DNA of 64,000 nt from Flavobacterium succinicans (GTDB lineage Bacteria > Bacteroidota > Bacteroidia > Flavobacteriales > Flavobacteriaceae). The notes under the pieces were generated by a model that ran no database searches, was not told the DNA's origin, and saw only the letters and a list, made by a program, of their open reading frames with translations. The position numbers were made by a program, and so were the translations under genes. Positions 51,908 through 61,625 of the stretch are shown in pieces. Each line of letters begins with the position of its first letter. Position 1 is the stretch's first letter. The stretch is from assembly GCF_001662485.1 (NCBI RefSeq), contig NZ_JMTM01000046.1, positions 62,001 through 126,000 on the forward strand. Direction: 5' to 3'.

Positions 51908-54289
51908 ATGAAAAAATACGCCTCTTTACTTTCGGTTTTTGTGCTGTTGCTCGTTTTGGCAGCAGGTTACTTTCTGCAAATGCCGCAAACCATAGAATAT
52001 GAAGAACAAAATCTAGCCAATTTTTCGACCAAGCGGGCTTTCAAAATGGTGGAAAAGATGACGAAGGAACCGCATTATGTAGGTTCTGCCAACCACGAGG
52101 TGGTCGCACAAATGTTAGTACAAGAATTGAAAACGATGGGTATTGCTACTCAAGTGCAAGAAGGCTACACGATGAGCGATTGGGGAAATTTGGTACAGTC
52201 TAAAAATATTATTGGTCGCATTAAGGGAACGAATTCAAAAAAAGCGTTGTTGTTGCTCTCGCATTACGATAGCGCGCCGCATTCATTTTCACACGGAGCA
52301 AGTGATGATGCCTCTGGAGTAGCTACTATTATTGAAGGCGTTCGTGCTTTTTTGCAATCCAAAAAACAGCATAAAAACGACATCATTATTGTTTTTTCGG
52401 ATGCCGAAGAATTGGGACTAAACGGAGCTGCTTTGTTCGTGACCCAGCATCCTTGGGCTAAAGAGGTGGGATTGGCACTCAATTTTGAAGCGCGTGGCTC
52501 ATCGGGACCGAGTTATATGTTGATGGAAACCAACAAGGGGAATGCTGGTTTGGTGAACGAATTTTCAAAAGCTGGGGTGACGTATCCTGTTTCGAATTCG
52601 TTGATGTACAGTATTTACAAAATGTTGCCTAACGACACGGACTTGACCGTTTTTAGAGAAAAAGGAAACATTCAGGGATTGAATTTTGCGTTTATCGACG
52701 ATCATTATAATTACCACACTCAGCAGGATGACGCTCAACATTTGGCCAAAAACACTTTGGCGCATCAAGGCCGTTACTTAATGCCTTTGCTAACGTATTT
52801 TTCGAATGCCAATTTAGATGCGGTAAAAGCTACCGAAGATGAGGTGTATTTTACGATTCCGTTTACGTTTATCAGTTATCCGTTTTCTTGGGTATTGCCG
52901 ATGACGATTATTGCGGGAGTGTTTTTTGTGTTTTTCCTTTTCATTGGCAAAGCCAAACGCATTTTTACTTTTAGAGAATTGTTCAAAGGACTGATTCCGC
53001 TTTTGGGTGCCTTGGGTATCGCGGGCGGATTGACGTATTTTGGATGGAAAGGATTGCTTTGGGCATATCCGCAATATAACGATTTACTCAACGGATTTAC
53101 TTACAATGGTCACGATTATATAGCGGCTTTTGTACTGTTGAGTTTGTCGATTTGTTTCTTGATGTACCATTGGTTCTCCGCCAAAAAAGTGACGATGAAC
53201 CATTATGTAATGGTTTTGTTGGTTTGGATGGTCATTAATGGATTTATTGCTAATTCTCTAACAGGTGCTGGATTTTTGATTATCCCAGTTTATTTTGGAC
53301 TGATTGCTTTTGGTGCTTTTGTCTTAACGCAACGCTCGAATTGGGTATTAAATTTAATCTGTGGGATTCCAGCAGTTTTACTTTTGGCGCCATTTATTCA
53401 AATGTTCCCCGTTGGGTTGGGATTAAAAATTCTTTTTGGTAGCGCTATCCTAACGGTACTCACTTTCGGATTATTGTTGCCTGTTTTTGGCGCGTTCAAT
53501 CGCAAAGGAAGTTGGGCTTTAGGACTGTTTGTGTTATCGTTGTTGTTTTTTGCTAAAGGCCATTACAATTCGGGTTATGAAGCAGGAGAGGCAAAATCCA
53601 ATAGTTTGGTGTACTTGTACAATGCAGATACCAACCAAGCGTTTTGGGTAACGTATGATGTAAATCTTGATGATTGGACCAAAACCTATTTGGGTGCCAA
53701 TCCAAAGAGTGCAAGACCGCTTAACGATATGCCGTTGTTTAGCAAATACAATTCGGGTTTTACTTATGCCGAAACAACGGATGTAGTGGGTGTAAAGAAA
53801 CCTTTAGTTGTATTTACAAAAGATAGTCTTGTAGGCAATTTGCGACATATTCAAATTAAAATTATACCGAATCGTAAAGTCAATCGCTATGATATTTTTG
53901 CCAATGAAGCGATGACGTTTTATGATTTTAGAGCCAATGGTGCTAGAAATTTAGGCGATACCAGTTCGACCTTAGAACGAAAAGGCAAGAAAATAGTGAG
54001 TTATTATGTGGTTAACAATGCTCCTTTGGTACTTGATTTTAGTATCAATGCTTCAGCCGTAATTGATATGGAATTGCTTGAATCTTCTTTTGATTTATTG
54101 CAAAATCCATTATTCAACATCAAACCAAGAGACAATTGGATGATGCCAACGCCCTTTGTACTCAACGATGCTGTAGTCATTCGTAAAAAAATTAGAAAAG
54201 GGCAACAGATTATTCCCAAGGAATTAGTGGTTCCTGTTACGGATTCATTGACCGTGGCAAAAGATAGTTTAAAAACTAAGCTGCGATAA
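51908..54289 (+). CDS. Membrane-bound M28-family zinc peptidase
   Basis: 793 residues. One N-terminal membrane helix (KYASLLSVFVLLLVLAAGYFL), then an M28 aminopeptidase domain (about 40-310) with zinc ligands in LLLSHYDSAPHSFSHGASDDASGVATIIEGV and VFSDAEELGLNG, and DDHYNYHTQQDDAQH. About 8 further membrane helices follow (325-550), then a C-terminal periplasmic domain (about 555-793). The architecture matches vacuolar/ER-type M28 membrane peptidases. Likely releases N-terminal residues from peptides in the periplasm. Confidence 0.9.
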   Translation: MKKYASLLSVFVLLLVLAAGYFLQMPQTIEYEEQNLANFSTKRAFKMVEKMTKEPHYVGSANHEVVAQMLVQELKTMGIATQVQEGYTMSDWGNLVQSKNIIGRIKGTNSKKALLLLSHYDSAPHSFSHGASDDASGVATIIEGVRAFLQSKKQHKNDIIIVFSDAEELGLNGAALFVTQHPWAKEVGLALNFEARGSSGPSYMLMETNKGNAGLVNEFSKAGVTYPVSNSLMYSIYKMLPNDTDLTVFREKGNIQGLNFAFIDDHYNYHTQQDDAQHLAKNTLAHQGRYLMPLLTYFSNANLDAVKATEDEVYFTIPFTFISYPFSWVLPMTIIAGVFFVFFLFIGKAKRIFTFRELFKGLIPLLGALGIAGGLTYFGWKGLLWAYPQYNDLLNGFTYNGHDYIAAFVLLSLSICFLMYHWFSAKKVTMNHYVMVLLVWMVINGFIANSLTGAGFLIIPVYFGLIAFGAFVLTQRSNWVLNLICGIPAVLLLAPFIQMFPVGLGLKILFGSAILTVLTFGLLLPVFGAFNRKGSWALGLFVLSLLFFAKGHYNSGYEAGEAKSNSLVYLYNADTNQAFWVTYDVNLDDWTKTYLGANPKSARPLNDMPLFSKYNSGFTYAETTDVVGVKKPLVVFTKDSLVGNLRHIQIKIIPNRKVNRYDIFANEAMTFYDFRANGARNLGDTSSTLERKGKKIVSYYVVNNAPLVLDFSINASAVIDMELLESSFDLLQNPLFNIKPRDNWMMPTPFVLNDAVVIRKKIRKGQQIIPKELVVPVTDSLTVAKDSLKTKLR

Positions 54290-54342
54290 GATTTTGAAGT
54301 TATCTTTTTAGTGATTATTCAGGTTTTTTTGGACATTAATTG

Positions 54343-54362
54343 CCTCCAACTTTAGTTGGAGG
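54343..54362. repeat. Palindrome with CTTTAG centre (3)
   Basis: CCTCCAA-CTTTAG-TTGGAGG. The GGCTTTAGCC half-unit follows at 54385-54394. The remaining 54290-54537 gap shows no gene. Confidence 0.7.
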
Positions 54363-54537
54363 GGTGAAATTTGAAAGTTTTAAAGGCTTTAGCCAAAATT
54401 AGCTCCTTTTATTTGGCTATAACGAATGCAATAAATCCCAAAACTCCAATTAATGCTGGAGCAATCGAAAGCAAGACAAGCTGAATAGTTATCTTTTTAA
54501 AATTCTTTCGAGCTTTATTTGCTCTAAACTACATTCT

Positions 54538-55338
54538 ATGACACAAATTAGTATTCTTGGTTGCGGTTGGCTCGGTTTGCCTTTGGCGAAAGCCTTAATA
54601 AGCAATGATTTTTTGGTGAAAGGCTCCACAACTTCTTCTTCAAAACTAGCTCATTTAGAAAAGCTAGGCATCTTTCCGTTTTTGATGGAATTGCAACCTA
54701 ATGCCATTGCTGGCGATATCACTACGTTTCTAAAGGGAAGCGAAATATTGATTATTGATATTCCGCCCAAATTAAGAAGTAACAACAGCGAGGATTTTGT
54801 GGGTAAAATGCAAACCTTGATTCCGTTTATCGAACAATCTGAGGTTCAAAATGTATTGTTTGTAAGTTCTACCTCAGTCTACGGAGAAGATAATGATGTG
54901 GTTACCGAAACCACGCCTTTGAATCCCGATAGCGAAGGTGGTCGCCAATTGGTAATCGTAGAGCAACTTTTGCAAAGCAATCCTCATTTTCAAACCACCA
55001 TTCTTCGTTTTGGTGGACTCGTAGGATCTGATCGAAATCCAATACGGATGTTATCGGGCAAAGAAAATCTACCCAATGCCAAGGCGCCTATTAATTTCAT
55101 TCACCAAACGGATTGTATCAGCATCATTCAAAAAATTATAGCATTGGATTGTTGGAACGAAACCTTCAATGCGGTATCGCCTTATCATCCTACCAGGGCT
55201 GAGTATTATACTAAGAAAGCGCTCGAATGGCAGTTGGTAGCACCAACTTTTGACTCAACTTCTTCGGGAACCGGAAAAAGGATTAGTAGTGATAAACTAC
55301 AAACGATTTTAAAGTATACTTTTGTAGAAACTCCATAA
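54538..55338 (+). CDS. NAD(P)-binding SDR/epimerase-like protein
   Basis: 266 residues, YeeZ-like. N-terminal Rossmann motif ILGCGWLGLPLAKALI (GxGxxG, residues 6-21), VLFVSSTSVYGEDNDVVTE (SSTSVYG, with Tyr replacing the usual catalytic triad partly) and ILRFGGLVGSDRNP. The classic Yxxx K pair is not seen (the position reads EGGRQLVIVEQLL), so oxidoreductase activity is uncertain. It is followed after 4 bp by the EamA transporter gene. Confidence 0.85.
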   Translation: MTQISILGCGWLGLPLAKALISNDFLVKGSTTSSSKLAHLEKLGIFPFLMELQPNAIAGDITTFLKGSEILIIDIPPKLRSNNSEDFVGKMQTLIPFIEQSEVQNVLFVSSTSVYGEDNDVVTETTPLNPDSEGGRQLVIVEQLLQSNPHFQTTILRFGGLVGSDRNPIRMLSGKENLPNAKAPINFIHQTDCISIIQKIIALDCWNETFNAVSPYHPTRAEYYTKKALEWQLVAPTFDSTSSGTGKRISSDKLQTILKYTFVETP

Positions 55339-55342
55339 TCTT

Positions 55343-56284
55343 TTGAGAACAAAAATTAAAAATACCGTTACGGCTCCATTTACTACCTTGGGATTGCCTA
55401 TGTTGGCCTTGGCTTGGGTAAGTATTGCTTGGGGCACGACTTGGTTGGCGTCTAAAGAAGGCGTAAAGCATATGCCTGCACTTGAGTTGGCTGCCATCCG
55501 TCAGTTTTTGGGTGGTGCTTTGTATGTGGGCTTCTTTTTGATTAAAAAAACACCGTGGCCCAAAGGCAAACAATGGAAATCCATCTTGATTTTGAGTATG
55601 CTTAATTTTGCGCTGAGCAATGGTCTAAGTACGTGGGGCGTGAAATTTATTCCCAGTGGGTTAGGAGCGATTATTGGCGCAATGGTGCCCATTTGGATTG
55701 CGATGATTAGCTTTTTCAATGGAGAACGCATTACCCGATTGGCTGTTTTTGGTATCACCATTGCTTTTGCAGGAGTATGCGTTATTTTCTACGAACATTT
55801 GGCTGATTTTATTCGACCGGATTTTCAGTTCGGAATTGTCTTGTCTGTGGCTGCTACCATTACTTGGGCTTTTGGTACCTTGTACACCAAGAAAAAAGCT
55901 GCGAGTTTTAATCCCTATTTTAGTCTAGGATTACAAATGTTGATTTCTAGCGTATGCCTTTTTGCTTTCACAGGAGCTACAGGCACTAATATTCCGCTGA
56001 CGCAAATTCCTGCCGCTTCTTGGTGGGCAATTGCCTATTTGGTGGGTATTGGTTCGGTGTTGACATTCATTGCTTTCATTTATGCCTTGCAGCATTTACC
56101 TACCGAATTGAGTAGTGTCTATGCCTATATCAATCCGATTGTGGCGGTACTTTTAGGGGCATTTTTGTTTGACGAAATCCTCACAGCTGCCATCATTATT
56201 GGCGGAACGGTCACTTTAACGGGCTTGTACATCATTAATTTTGCTATGCAACGCCAACGAAAACGAATACTAATCAAAAACTAA
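55343..56284 (+). CDS. EamA/DMT-superfamily transporter
   Basis: 313 residues with ten membrane helices in two EamA repeats (ALAWVSIAWGTTWLASKEGVK and ATITWAFGTLYTKKKAA). Exporter of small metabolites; substrate unknown. The start is TTG 55343, 4 bp after the previous stop; the first ATG (55400, MLALAWVSIAW) would remove the first 19 residues but keep the first helix, and cannot be excluded. S9 peptidase gene follows after 6 bp. Confidence 0.87.
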   Translation: MRTKIKNTVTAPFTTLGLPMLALAWVSIAWGTTWLASKEGVKHMPALELAAIRQFLGGALYVGFFLIKKTPWPKGKQWKSILILSMLNFALSNGLSTWGVKFIPSGLGAIIGAMVPIWIAMISFFNGERITRLAVFGITIAFAGVCVIFYEHLADFIRPDFQFGIVLSVAATITWAFGTLYTKKKAASFNPYFSLGLQMLISSVCLFAFTGATGTNIPLTQIPAASWWAIAYLVGIGSVLTFIAFIYALQHLPTELSSVYAYINPIVAVLLGAFLFDEILTAAIIIGGTVTLTGLYIINFAMQRQRKRILIKN

Positions 56285-56290
56285 AATAAT

Positions 56291-58237
56291 ATGAAGTTCA
56301 ATGCATTTATTTTAATCCCGACGTTGCTCGGCTTGACTTTAGTACAAGCACAGCAAAAAAACACGGGTATTTTGCCTAACGAAAATTTGATTACCGAGAA
56401 CATTGCTTCCATTCCCAAAGAGTTAGCCGTTCAGGTAAAAAAATACTCCGAGGCTCGTGGTGCTTCTTTGGCAGAAATTCATCCCGTAAAAAACGATATT
56501 ATCATCACGACTCGTTTTGGTTCTACAGCACAATTGCATCGTGTGGTGCAACCTTTGGGCGCGAGAACGCAAATCACTTTTTTCGACGAACCTGTTAGTG
56601 GCGTGAGCTACGAACCTACCAAAGGCGATTATTTGATTTATTCCAAAGACGTGGGCGGTAATGAGTTTGGGCAATTGTACCAATTAGACCTTAAAACGCT
56701 ACAATCGACTTTACTGACTGATGGCGGCCGTTCACAAAACGGAGGCATTACTTGGAGAGCCGATGGGAAAGGGTTTTATTTCTCCTCGACCAAACGCAAC
56801 GGCGGTGATCGTGATATTTATTATATGGATCCCAAAAATCCTTCAGCAGCCAAAATGGTGCTGCAAGTAAAAGGAGGCGGTTGGGGTATTTTGGATCTTT
56901 CCAAAGACAATTCACAACTTTTGATTGGCGAATATATTTCTGCCAATGAATCTCATATTTGGTCTTTGGATATCGCTTCTGGCAAATTATCCGAAGTAAC
57001 CGATAGAGCAACCAAAGGCGTGATTCAAACCAGTGCCAAATTTGGAAATTCGACCAACGAAATTTGGTTTTTGACCGATAAAGACAATGAGTTTGAGCGT
57101 TTGGCTATTTTGGATGTAAAGACCAAAAAAGTCAACTATCTAACGTCTAAAATCAATTGGAATGTAGAAAACTTTTCTTTTTCTGAAGACAAAAAACAAC
57201 TGGTGTTTATCACCAACGAAGCGGGTCGCAACAAAATGTATTTGATGAATACCAAAGACCAATCCTATAGCGAAGTCAAAAATATTCCAACCGGATTGAT
57301 TGGCGGAGCGGAGTTTACCAAGGACAACCAAAGTTTGTTTTTCACCCAATCAACAGCTCAAACGGCTTCGGATGTGTACCGCCTTTCGCTAAAAAATGGC
57401 AAAATCGAGCAATGGACCGCGAGCGAATTGGGCGAAATGCAAGCTTCTGATATGGCATTGCCAAAATTTATCGAATGGAAAAGTTTTGATGGCTTGGGCA
57501 TTTCAGGATTTTATTACCCAGCCGCTTCAAAATTCACAGGAAAAAGACCGGTGCTGATTCAGATTCACGGTGGACCAGAGGCACAATCGCAAGCATCTTT
57601 CTTGGGCGCAAGCAATTTTTACACCAACGAAATGGGCGTTGCGATGATTTTCCCGAACGTGCGAGGTTCTGCGGGTTTTGGTAAAACCTATTTGGCCAAA
57701 GACAACGGGATGTTACGCGAAGATTCCGTAAAAGACATTGGCGCGCTATTGGATTGGATTGCCCAACAACCCGAACTCGACAAAGACCGCATTATGATTA
57801 TGGGCGGAAGTTATGGCGGTTATATGACTTTGGCCACGGCCTTTCACTATGCCGACAAAATCCGATGCTCGGTAGATATTGTGGGGATTTCCAACTTCAA
57901 TACCTTCCTCAAAAACACCGAGGAATACCGTCGCGACCTGCGAAGAGTAGAATATGGCGATGAACGCATCCCCGAAATGGCCGCTTTTTTTGATAAAATG
58001 GCGCCTTTAAACAATACCGATAAAATCAAAAAACCGTTATTCATCATTCAGGGCACCAACGACCCTCGCGTTCCCGTGACCGAAGCCCTTCAAATGCGTG
58101 ACAAACTTAAAGCACAAGGCAATACGGTTTGGTACCTCGAGGCCAAAGACGAAGGTCACGGCTTCAAGAAAAAAGCCAACGTCGATTACCAGCGACTGGC
58201 CGTCATCCGATTTATGCAAGAGTACCTTTTAAAATAA
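56291..58237 (+). CDS. S9-family prolyl oligopeptidase-like peptidase
   Basis: 648 residues with signal peptide MKFNAFILIPTLLGLTLVQAQ, so exported. N-terminal beta-propeller (about 30-380) with TolB-like repeats (GGITWRADGKGFYFSSTKRNGGDRDIYY), then an alpha/beta-hydrolase domain (about 400-648): catalytic Ser in MGGSYGGYMTLATAF, Asp in GTNDPRVPVTEALQM, His in DEGHGFKKK. Likely cleaves short peptides from the N-terminus, as acylaminoacyl/dipeptidyl peptidases of this type do. Terminator follows. Confidence 0.94.
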   Translation: MKFNAFILIPTLLGLTLVQAQQKNTGILPNENLITENIASIPKELAVQVKKYSEARGASLAEIHPVKNDIIITTRFGSTAQLHRVVQPLGARTQITFFDEPVSGVSYEPTKGDYLIYSKDVGGNEFGQLYQLDLKTLQSTLLTDGGRSQNGGITWRADGKGFYFSSTKRNGGDRDIYYMDPKNPSAAKMVLQVKGGGWGILDLSKDNSQLLIGEYISANESHIWSLDIASGKLSEVTDRATKGVIQTSAKFGNSTNEIWFLTDKDNEFERLAILDVKTKKVNYLTSKINWNVENFSFSEDKKQLVFITNEAGRNKMYLMNTKDQSYSEVKNIPTGLIGGAEFTKDNQSLFFTQSTAQTASDVYRLSLKNGKIEQWTASELGEMQASDMALPKFIEWKSFDGLGISGFYYPAASKFTGKRPVLIQIHGGPEAQSQASFLGASNFYTNEMGVAMIFPNVRGSAGFGKTYLAKDNGMLREDSVKDIGALLDWIAQQPELDKDRIMIMGGSYGGYMTLATAFHYADKIRCSVDIVGISNFNTFLKNTEEYRRDLRRVEYGDERIPEMAAFFDKMAPLNNTDKIKKPLFIIQGTNDPRVPVTEALQMRDKLKAQGNTVWYLEAKDEGHGFKKKANVDYQRLAVIRFMQEYLLK

Positions 58238-58245
58238 TCCAACAA

Positions 58246-58274
58246 AACCCATTCCTAGTGAGTGGGTTTTTTAT
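58246..58274 (+). terminator. Terminator after S9 peptidase
   Basis: Nine-bp stem AACCCATTC/GAGTGGGTT, 5-base loop, T-run; 9 bp after the stop. Confidence 0.88.
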
Positions 58275-58341
58275 TAGGAGAAGGTAACGGTAAATGTAAT
58301 AGTATGATAAGGAGCACCCGTGACCTGCCCACCACACGAGT

Positions 58342-58420
58342 CGTCCCACTGTCCGCTATATCTTGCTCGGCGAACCCCGCCAAGCAAGGATGCCGCTCCC
58401 ATCGGGGCTAGGCTAGAACG
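58342..58420 (+). repeat. Interspersed repeat A, copy 4
   Basis: CGTCCCACTGTCCGCTATATC, then a hairpin with arms CTTGCTCGGCG and CGCCAAGCAAG (one mismatch), then AAGGATGCCGCTCCCATCGG and GGCTA. Compare arms here with copies 1 and 2: unrelated sequence, pairing kept. Confidence 0.8.
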
Positions 58421-58483
58421 TTTTGTTTTTCATTAGCCAAGCACTGCTAATTAAAATCGTGTTTTTTAAATGATTTTCCAGTT

Positions 58484-58565
58484 GTTTTCCTGCAAGGTCT
58501 TCAAAACCTTATAGGTATGTTCTTTGAATCCAAAAACCTACAAGGTCAAAAAAAGACCTTGCAGG
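58484..58565. repeat. Interspersed repeat B, rearranged copy
   Basis: Second hairpin of the B unit (CCTGCAAGGTCTTCAAAACC) precedes a first-type hairpin with arms CCTACAAGGTC and GACCTTGCAGG, so the order is swapped relative to the copies at 50800-51351. Confidence 0.7.
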
Positions 58566-58661
58566 AACATTGTTAAAAAGTATGAAATTGGATTTTGTAA
58601 TGTGATTAGTATTTCACTTTGTGAAGACATTAGATTTTGCAATCTGTTTGTATTGAAAATT

Positions 58662-61625
58662 TTAATGATTTACCAAAAGTTTCAATGTAGTAACATTAGC
58701 CTTGGTAGTTCTTACTTTAACAAAATAAATTCCAGAAGTTAAACTACTAGTGTCAATATTAATTTCCGAGTTTACAGGTTCTTGAACACTAGTTTTTACT
58801 ACCTTTCCTGCATTATCAATGATTTGATAACTAAGGATAGTGTCTGAGGTTAATGATTGTAGGTTAACCGTTTTATCTGCTGGATTAGGATATACGACTA
58901 TTTCTTTGTTTTTAATAGTTTCATAGTTTTCTTTATCAGCAATACTTAACGTTGAAAAATCAAAGTTAGTAACATATAATTCATTGCCGCTTTTTGCTGT
59001 TCTAGCTCTAAAATATAGTTTATTGGACGTTGCCCCTAATTCTTCTATACCTTCATATTCTTCAAATTGATTACCGTTTACTACATTTACTTCTACACTG
59101 GCAGGAGTTGCCATTGTATCATTAATAACCCATATCTTTTTTAGCGATTTTCCCTCTAAATACAATAAATTATTTTTATATAATGTAAGATTTTTATAAT
59201 AATTATAATCCATTGGTCCGGAACTTGCTATTTTTTCTGTAACAATTCCATTGGTTCTCCAAACTTCTTTTCCATATGAATAATAATCTTTTGCAATAGT
59301 GAAATAAACATAATTTCCACATGTAATCAGTTCATATACATTATATTCAGGATTGGTTGGATGGTTAGCCGCATCAAATAATAGAACTGTTCCACTCAGA
59401 GTGCCATCAGTTTTATATACAGCACTACGAAAGCTATCAGGGTTTTTAGCTACAAAATAAACTTCATCATTTAAAATGGTAGTTATCCTAATATCGCTAT
59501 TAAAATGATCACCAAAACTTTTTAAATGTTTTGTTCCTTCACTGGTTCCATCAGATATCCAAACGTCGTGTGGTCCGTATGTTGTTCCAGAAGTTTCAGC
59601 TACTATGAATAACTTATTTTTTACCTTTTTTAAAATGCTTGTGTCATGTAAATACATAACTTTTGTAGTGCCTACATTTGTACCATCTGTTTTCCATAAA
59701 TTATTACCTTCTGCATCTTGAGCAATAAAATAGATCACATTATTAAATAAAACAAAGTTATGAGGGTGACTGCTTCCTGCGCTAAAAATGTCTTTAATTA
59801 AATACGTACCTTCTTCAGTTCCATCGCTTCTCCATAACTCAGTTCCATGTGAATCTCTAGCAGAAAAGTACAGTATGTTATTTATTATGGTAAAATTTTG
59901 CTTTATACCTTCATTATACATGCTACTTCCTGAACCAGGGAAAATGTCTTTGACCATTTTAGTTCCAGATATTGTACCATCACTCTTCCAAAGTTCATAT
60001 CCGTTTGCACTATTAACCGCACTAAAATACATAGTTCCATTCATCACCTTAATTTCAGAAATATCATCTATGCAATTGTTGTATGGACTTATGTCTTTTA
60101 ACAACGTAGTTCCTTTAATTGTTCCGTCACTTTTATATAATTGATTTCCATACCCTTTATCCCCAGCTCTAATTATCAAAGTTCCATTTACATCCGTAAA
60201 TCTTGCAGGGTTACTACTGTTCGAGTAGTTTAAATCCGTAAATAAAGAAGTGCCATTGGGCGTGCCATTAGTAATCCAAAGTTCATTTCCATTTCTTTCA
60301 TTTTGCCCTGTAAAAAAAGTGCCGAAAGGAGTAGTAACAAAACTTTCTTCTATACCTGAAATATTACTTTTAGTAACATTAGGCAATACAATAGTCCCTT
60401 GTTCAGTTCCATCACTGCTCCATAACTTGTCACCAATATAAAATAGAAGTTTATTATTTACTTTGTCGAAATGAATCGTATTGATTGAAATCGAATAACT
60501 TCCTGGACTTATATCTTTTAGCATAGAGGTACCAGAAGCAGTTCCATCCGTTTTCCAAAGTTCAAATCCATTAATACCATCATTAGCAATAAAAAAAACT
60601 TGATTATTAAAAACAGTGCATTTAGAATCGTAGGGGAGACTGTTTAAAGACGTATTGTTAATATTCTTTATAATTGAAGTTCCACTTTCTGTTCCATCAC
60701 TTTTCCAAATTTCAAAGCCATTGATGCCATCATTAGCTTCAAAGACTATCATATCATTTATTACCGCTCCACTCAATCCATAGTTGCTTGAATTAAATCC
60801 TGCTGCAATATTTTTAACCATTACTGTTCCAGCTTCGGTACCATCACTTTTCCATAACTCAAAACCATTTGTTCCGTCATTGGCAAAGAAATAAAAATGG
60901 TTTTTCAACGTCAAAAAATGATTTGGATAATTGAAGCTTGAATTGAAGCGATTAATGTTTTTTACCATTGTTGTTCCAACTAAAGTCCCATCACTCTTCC
61001 ATAATTCCACTCCATTAATGCCATCATCTGCTGTAAAATAAAGAATTCCGTTAAAGACAAACAATTCTTGAGGTGTGCTATCACCTGTAGAATTGATATT
61101 TTTAACCATAAATGTTCCGCTTTCGGAACCATCACTTCTCCACAACTCAAATCCATTAACCCCATCATTAGCTGTAAAAAATAAAATTCCGTTATTGTTT
61201 GTAAAATTAAAGAGCCTGCTATACTCACTTTTATTAGCAGGGTCTATATCCTTAACCATTTTAGTCCCAGATTCGGTCTTATCACTTTTCCATAACTCCA
61301 CACCGTTAACGCCGTTATTTGCAGTAAAATAAAGTATGCCATTCACTTCCAATAAATTTGATGGATTTGATGAATTTCCTCCTGGGTATATGTCTTTTAC
61401 TAGAAATGTAGAAGCAGATTTACCTTCAGAGTACCATAATTCTCTACCAAATGGTTTATTATAGCCATCTGTCGCTGTGAAAAAAAATCCGGTTTGATAA
61501 GAAGTCAGCTTTTGTGGATCGCTATCTTCATGAAAATTAATTTCGAGGAGAGAAGCATCAATTGTTTGAGCAAAAGAAAAATTGATGAAAAAAAGAAAGA
61601 AAAAAAGTAAAATAGGTTTTGACAT
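58662..61625 (-). CDS. Secreted ELWxxDGT-repeat protein with T9SS sorting domain
   Basis: 987 residues. Signal peptide MSKPILLFFFLFFINFSFAQ, then about 15 repeats of the ELWxxDGTxxGT kind (ELWKSDGTEAGT, ELWRSDGTEEGT, QLYKSDGTIKGT), spaced 45-60 residues, probably forming one or two beta-propellers, and a type A T9SS sorting domain at the end (VVYPNPADKTVNLQSL to GIYFVKVRTTK). Such repeat proteins are exported through T9SS; their role is unknown, with adhesion or surface binding as a guess. Intact frame throughout. Confidence 0.93.
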   Translation of the reverse strand: MSKPILLFFFLFFINFSFAQTIDASLLEINFHEDSDPQKLTSYQTGFFFTATDGYNKPFGRELWYSEGKSASTFLVKDIYPGGNSSNPSNLLEVNGILYFTANNGVNGVELWKSDKTESGTKMVKDIDPANKSEYSRLFNFTNNNGILFFTANDGVNGFELWRSDGSESGTFMVKNINSTGDSTPQELFVFNGILYFTADDGINGVELWKSDGTLVGTTMVKNINRFNSSFNYPNHFLTLKNHFYFFANDGTNGFELWKSDGTEAGTVMVKNIAAGFNSSNYGLSGAVINDMIVFEANDGINGFEIWKSDGTESGTSIIKNINNTSLNSLPYDSKCTVFNNQVFFIANDGINGFELWKTDGTASGTSMLKDISPGSYSISINTIHFDKVNNKLLFYIGDKLWSSDGTEQGTIVLPNVTKSNISGIEESFVTTPFGTFFTGQNERNGNELWITNGTPNGTSLFTDLNYSNSSNPARFTDVNGTLIIRAGDKGYGNQLYKSDGTIKGTTLLKDISPYNNCIDDISEIKVMNGTMYFSAVNSANGYELWKSDGTISGTKMVKDIFPGSGSSMYNEGIKQNFTIINNILYFSARDSHGTELWRSDGTEEGTYLIKDIFSAGSSHPHNFVLFNNVIYFIAQDAEGNNLWKTDGTNVGTTKVMYLHDTSILKKVKNKLFIVAETSGTTYGPHDVWISDGTSEGTKHLKSFGDHFNSDIRITTILNDEVYFVAKNPDSFRSAVYKTDGTLSGTVLLFDAANHPTNPEYNVYELITCGNYVYFTIAKDYYSYGKEVWRTNGIVTEKIASSGPMDYNYYKNLTLYKNNLLYLEGKSLKKIWVINDTMATPASVEVNVVNGNQFEEYEGIEELGATSNKLYFRARTAKSGNELYVTNFDFSTLSIADKENYETIKNKEIVVYPNPADKTVNLQSLTSDTILSYQIIDNAGKVVKTSVQEPVNSEINIDTSSLTSGIYFVKVRTTKANVTTLKLLVNH

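Larger units (their letters stand above)
58275..58661. other. 387-bp intergenic region with two repeats
   Basis: Contains repeat A copy 4 (58342-58420) and a rearranged repeat B (58484-58565). No gene convincing. Confidence 0.7.

Noticed and set aside
58524..58742. 72-codon plus-strand ORF before the ELWxxDGT gene end
   Set aside because: Begins inside a repeat B hairpin and runs antisense into the sorting domain of the secreted protein.
58662..61625. DNA tandem repeats in the ELWxxDGT gene as a non-coding repeat array
   Set aside because: The repeats encode a single continuous protein with signal peptide and sorting domain; they are protein repeats.
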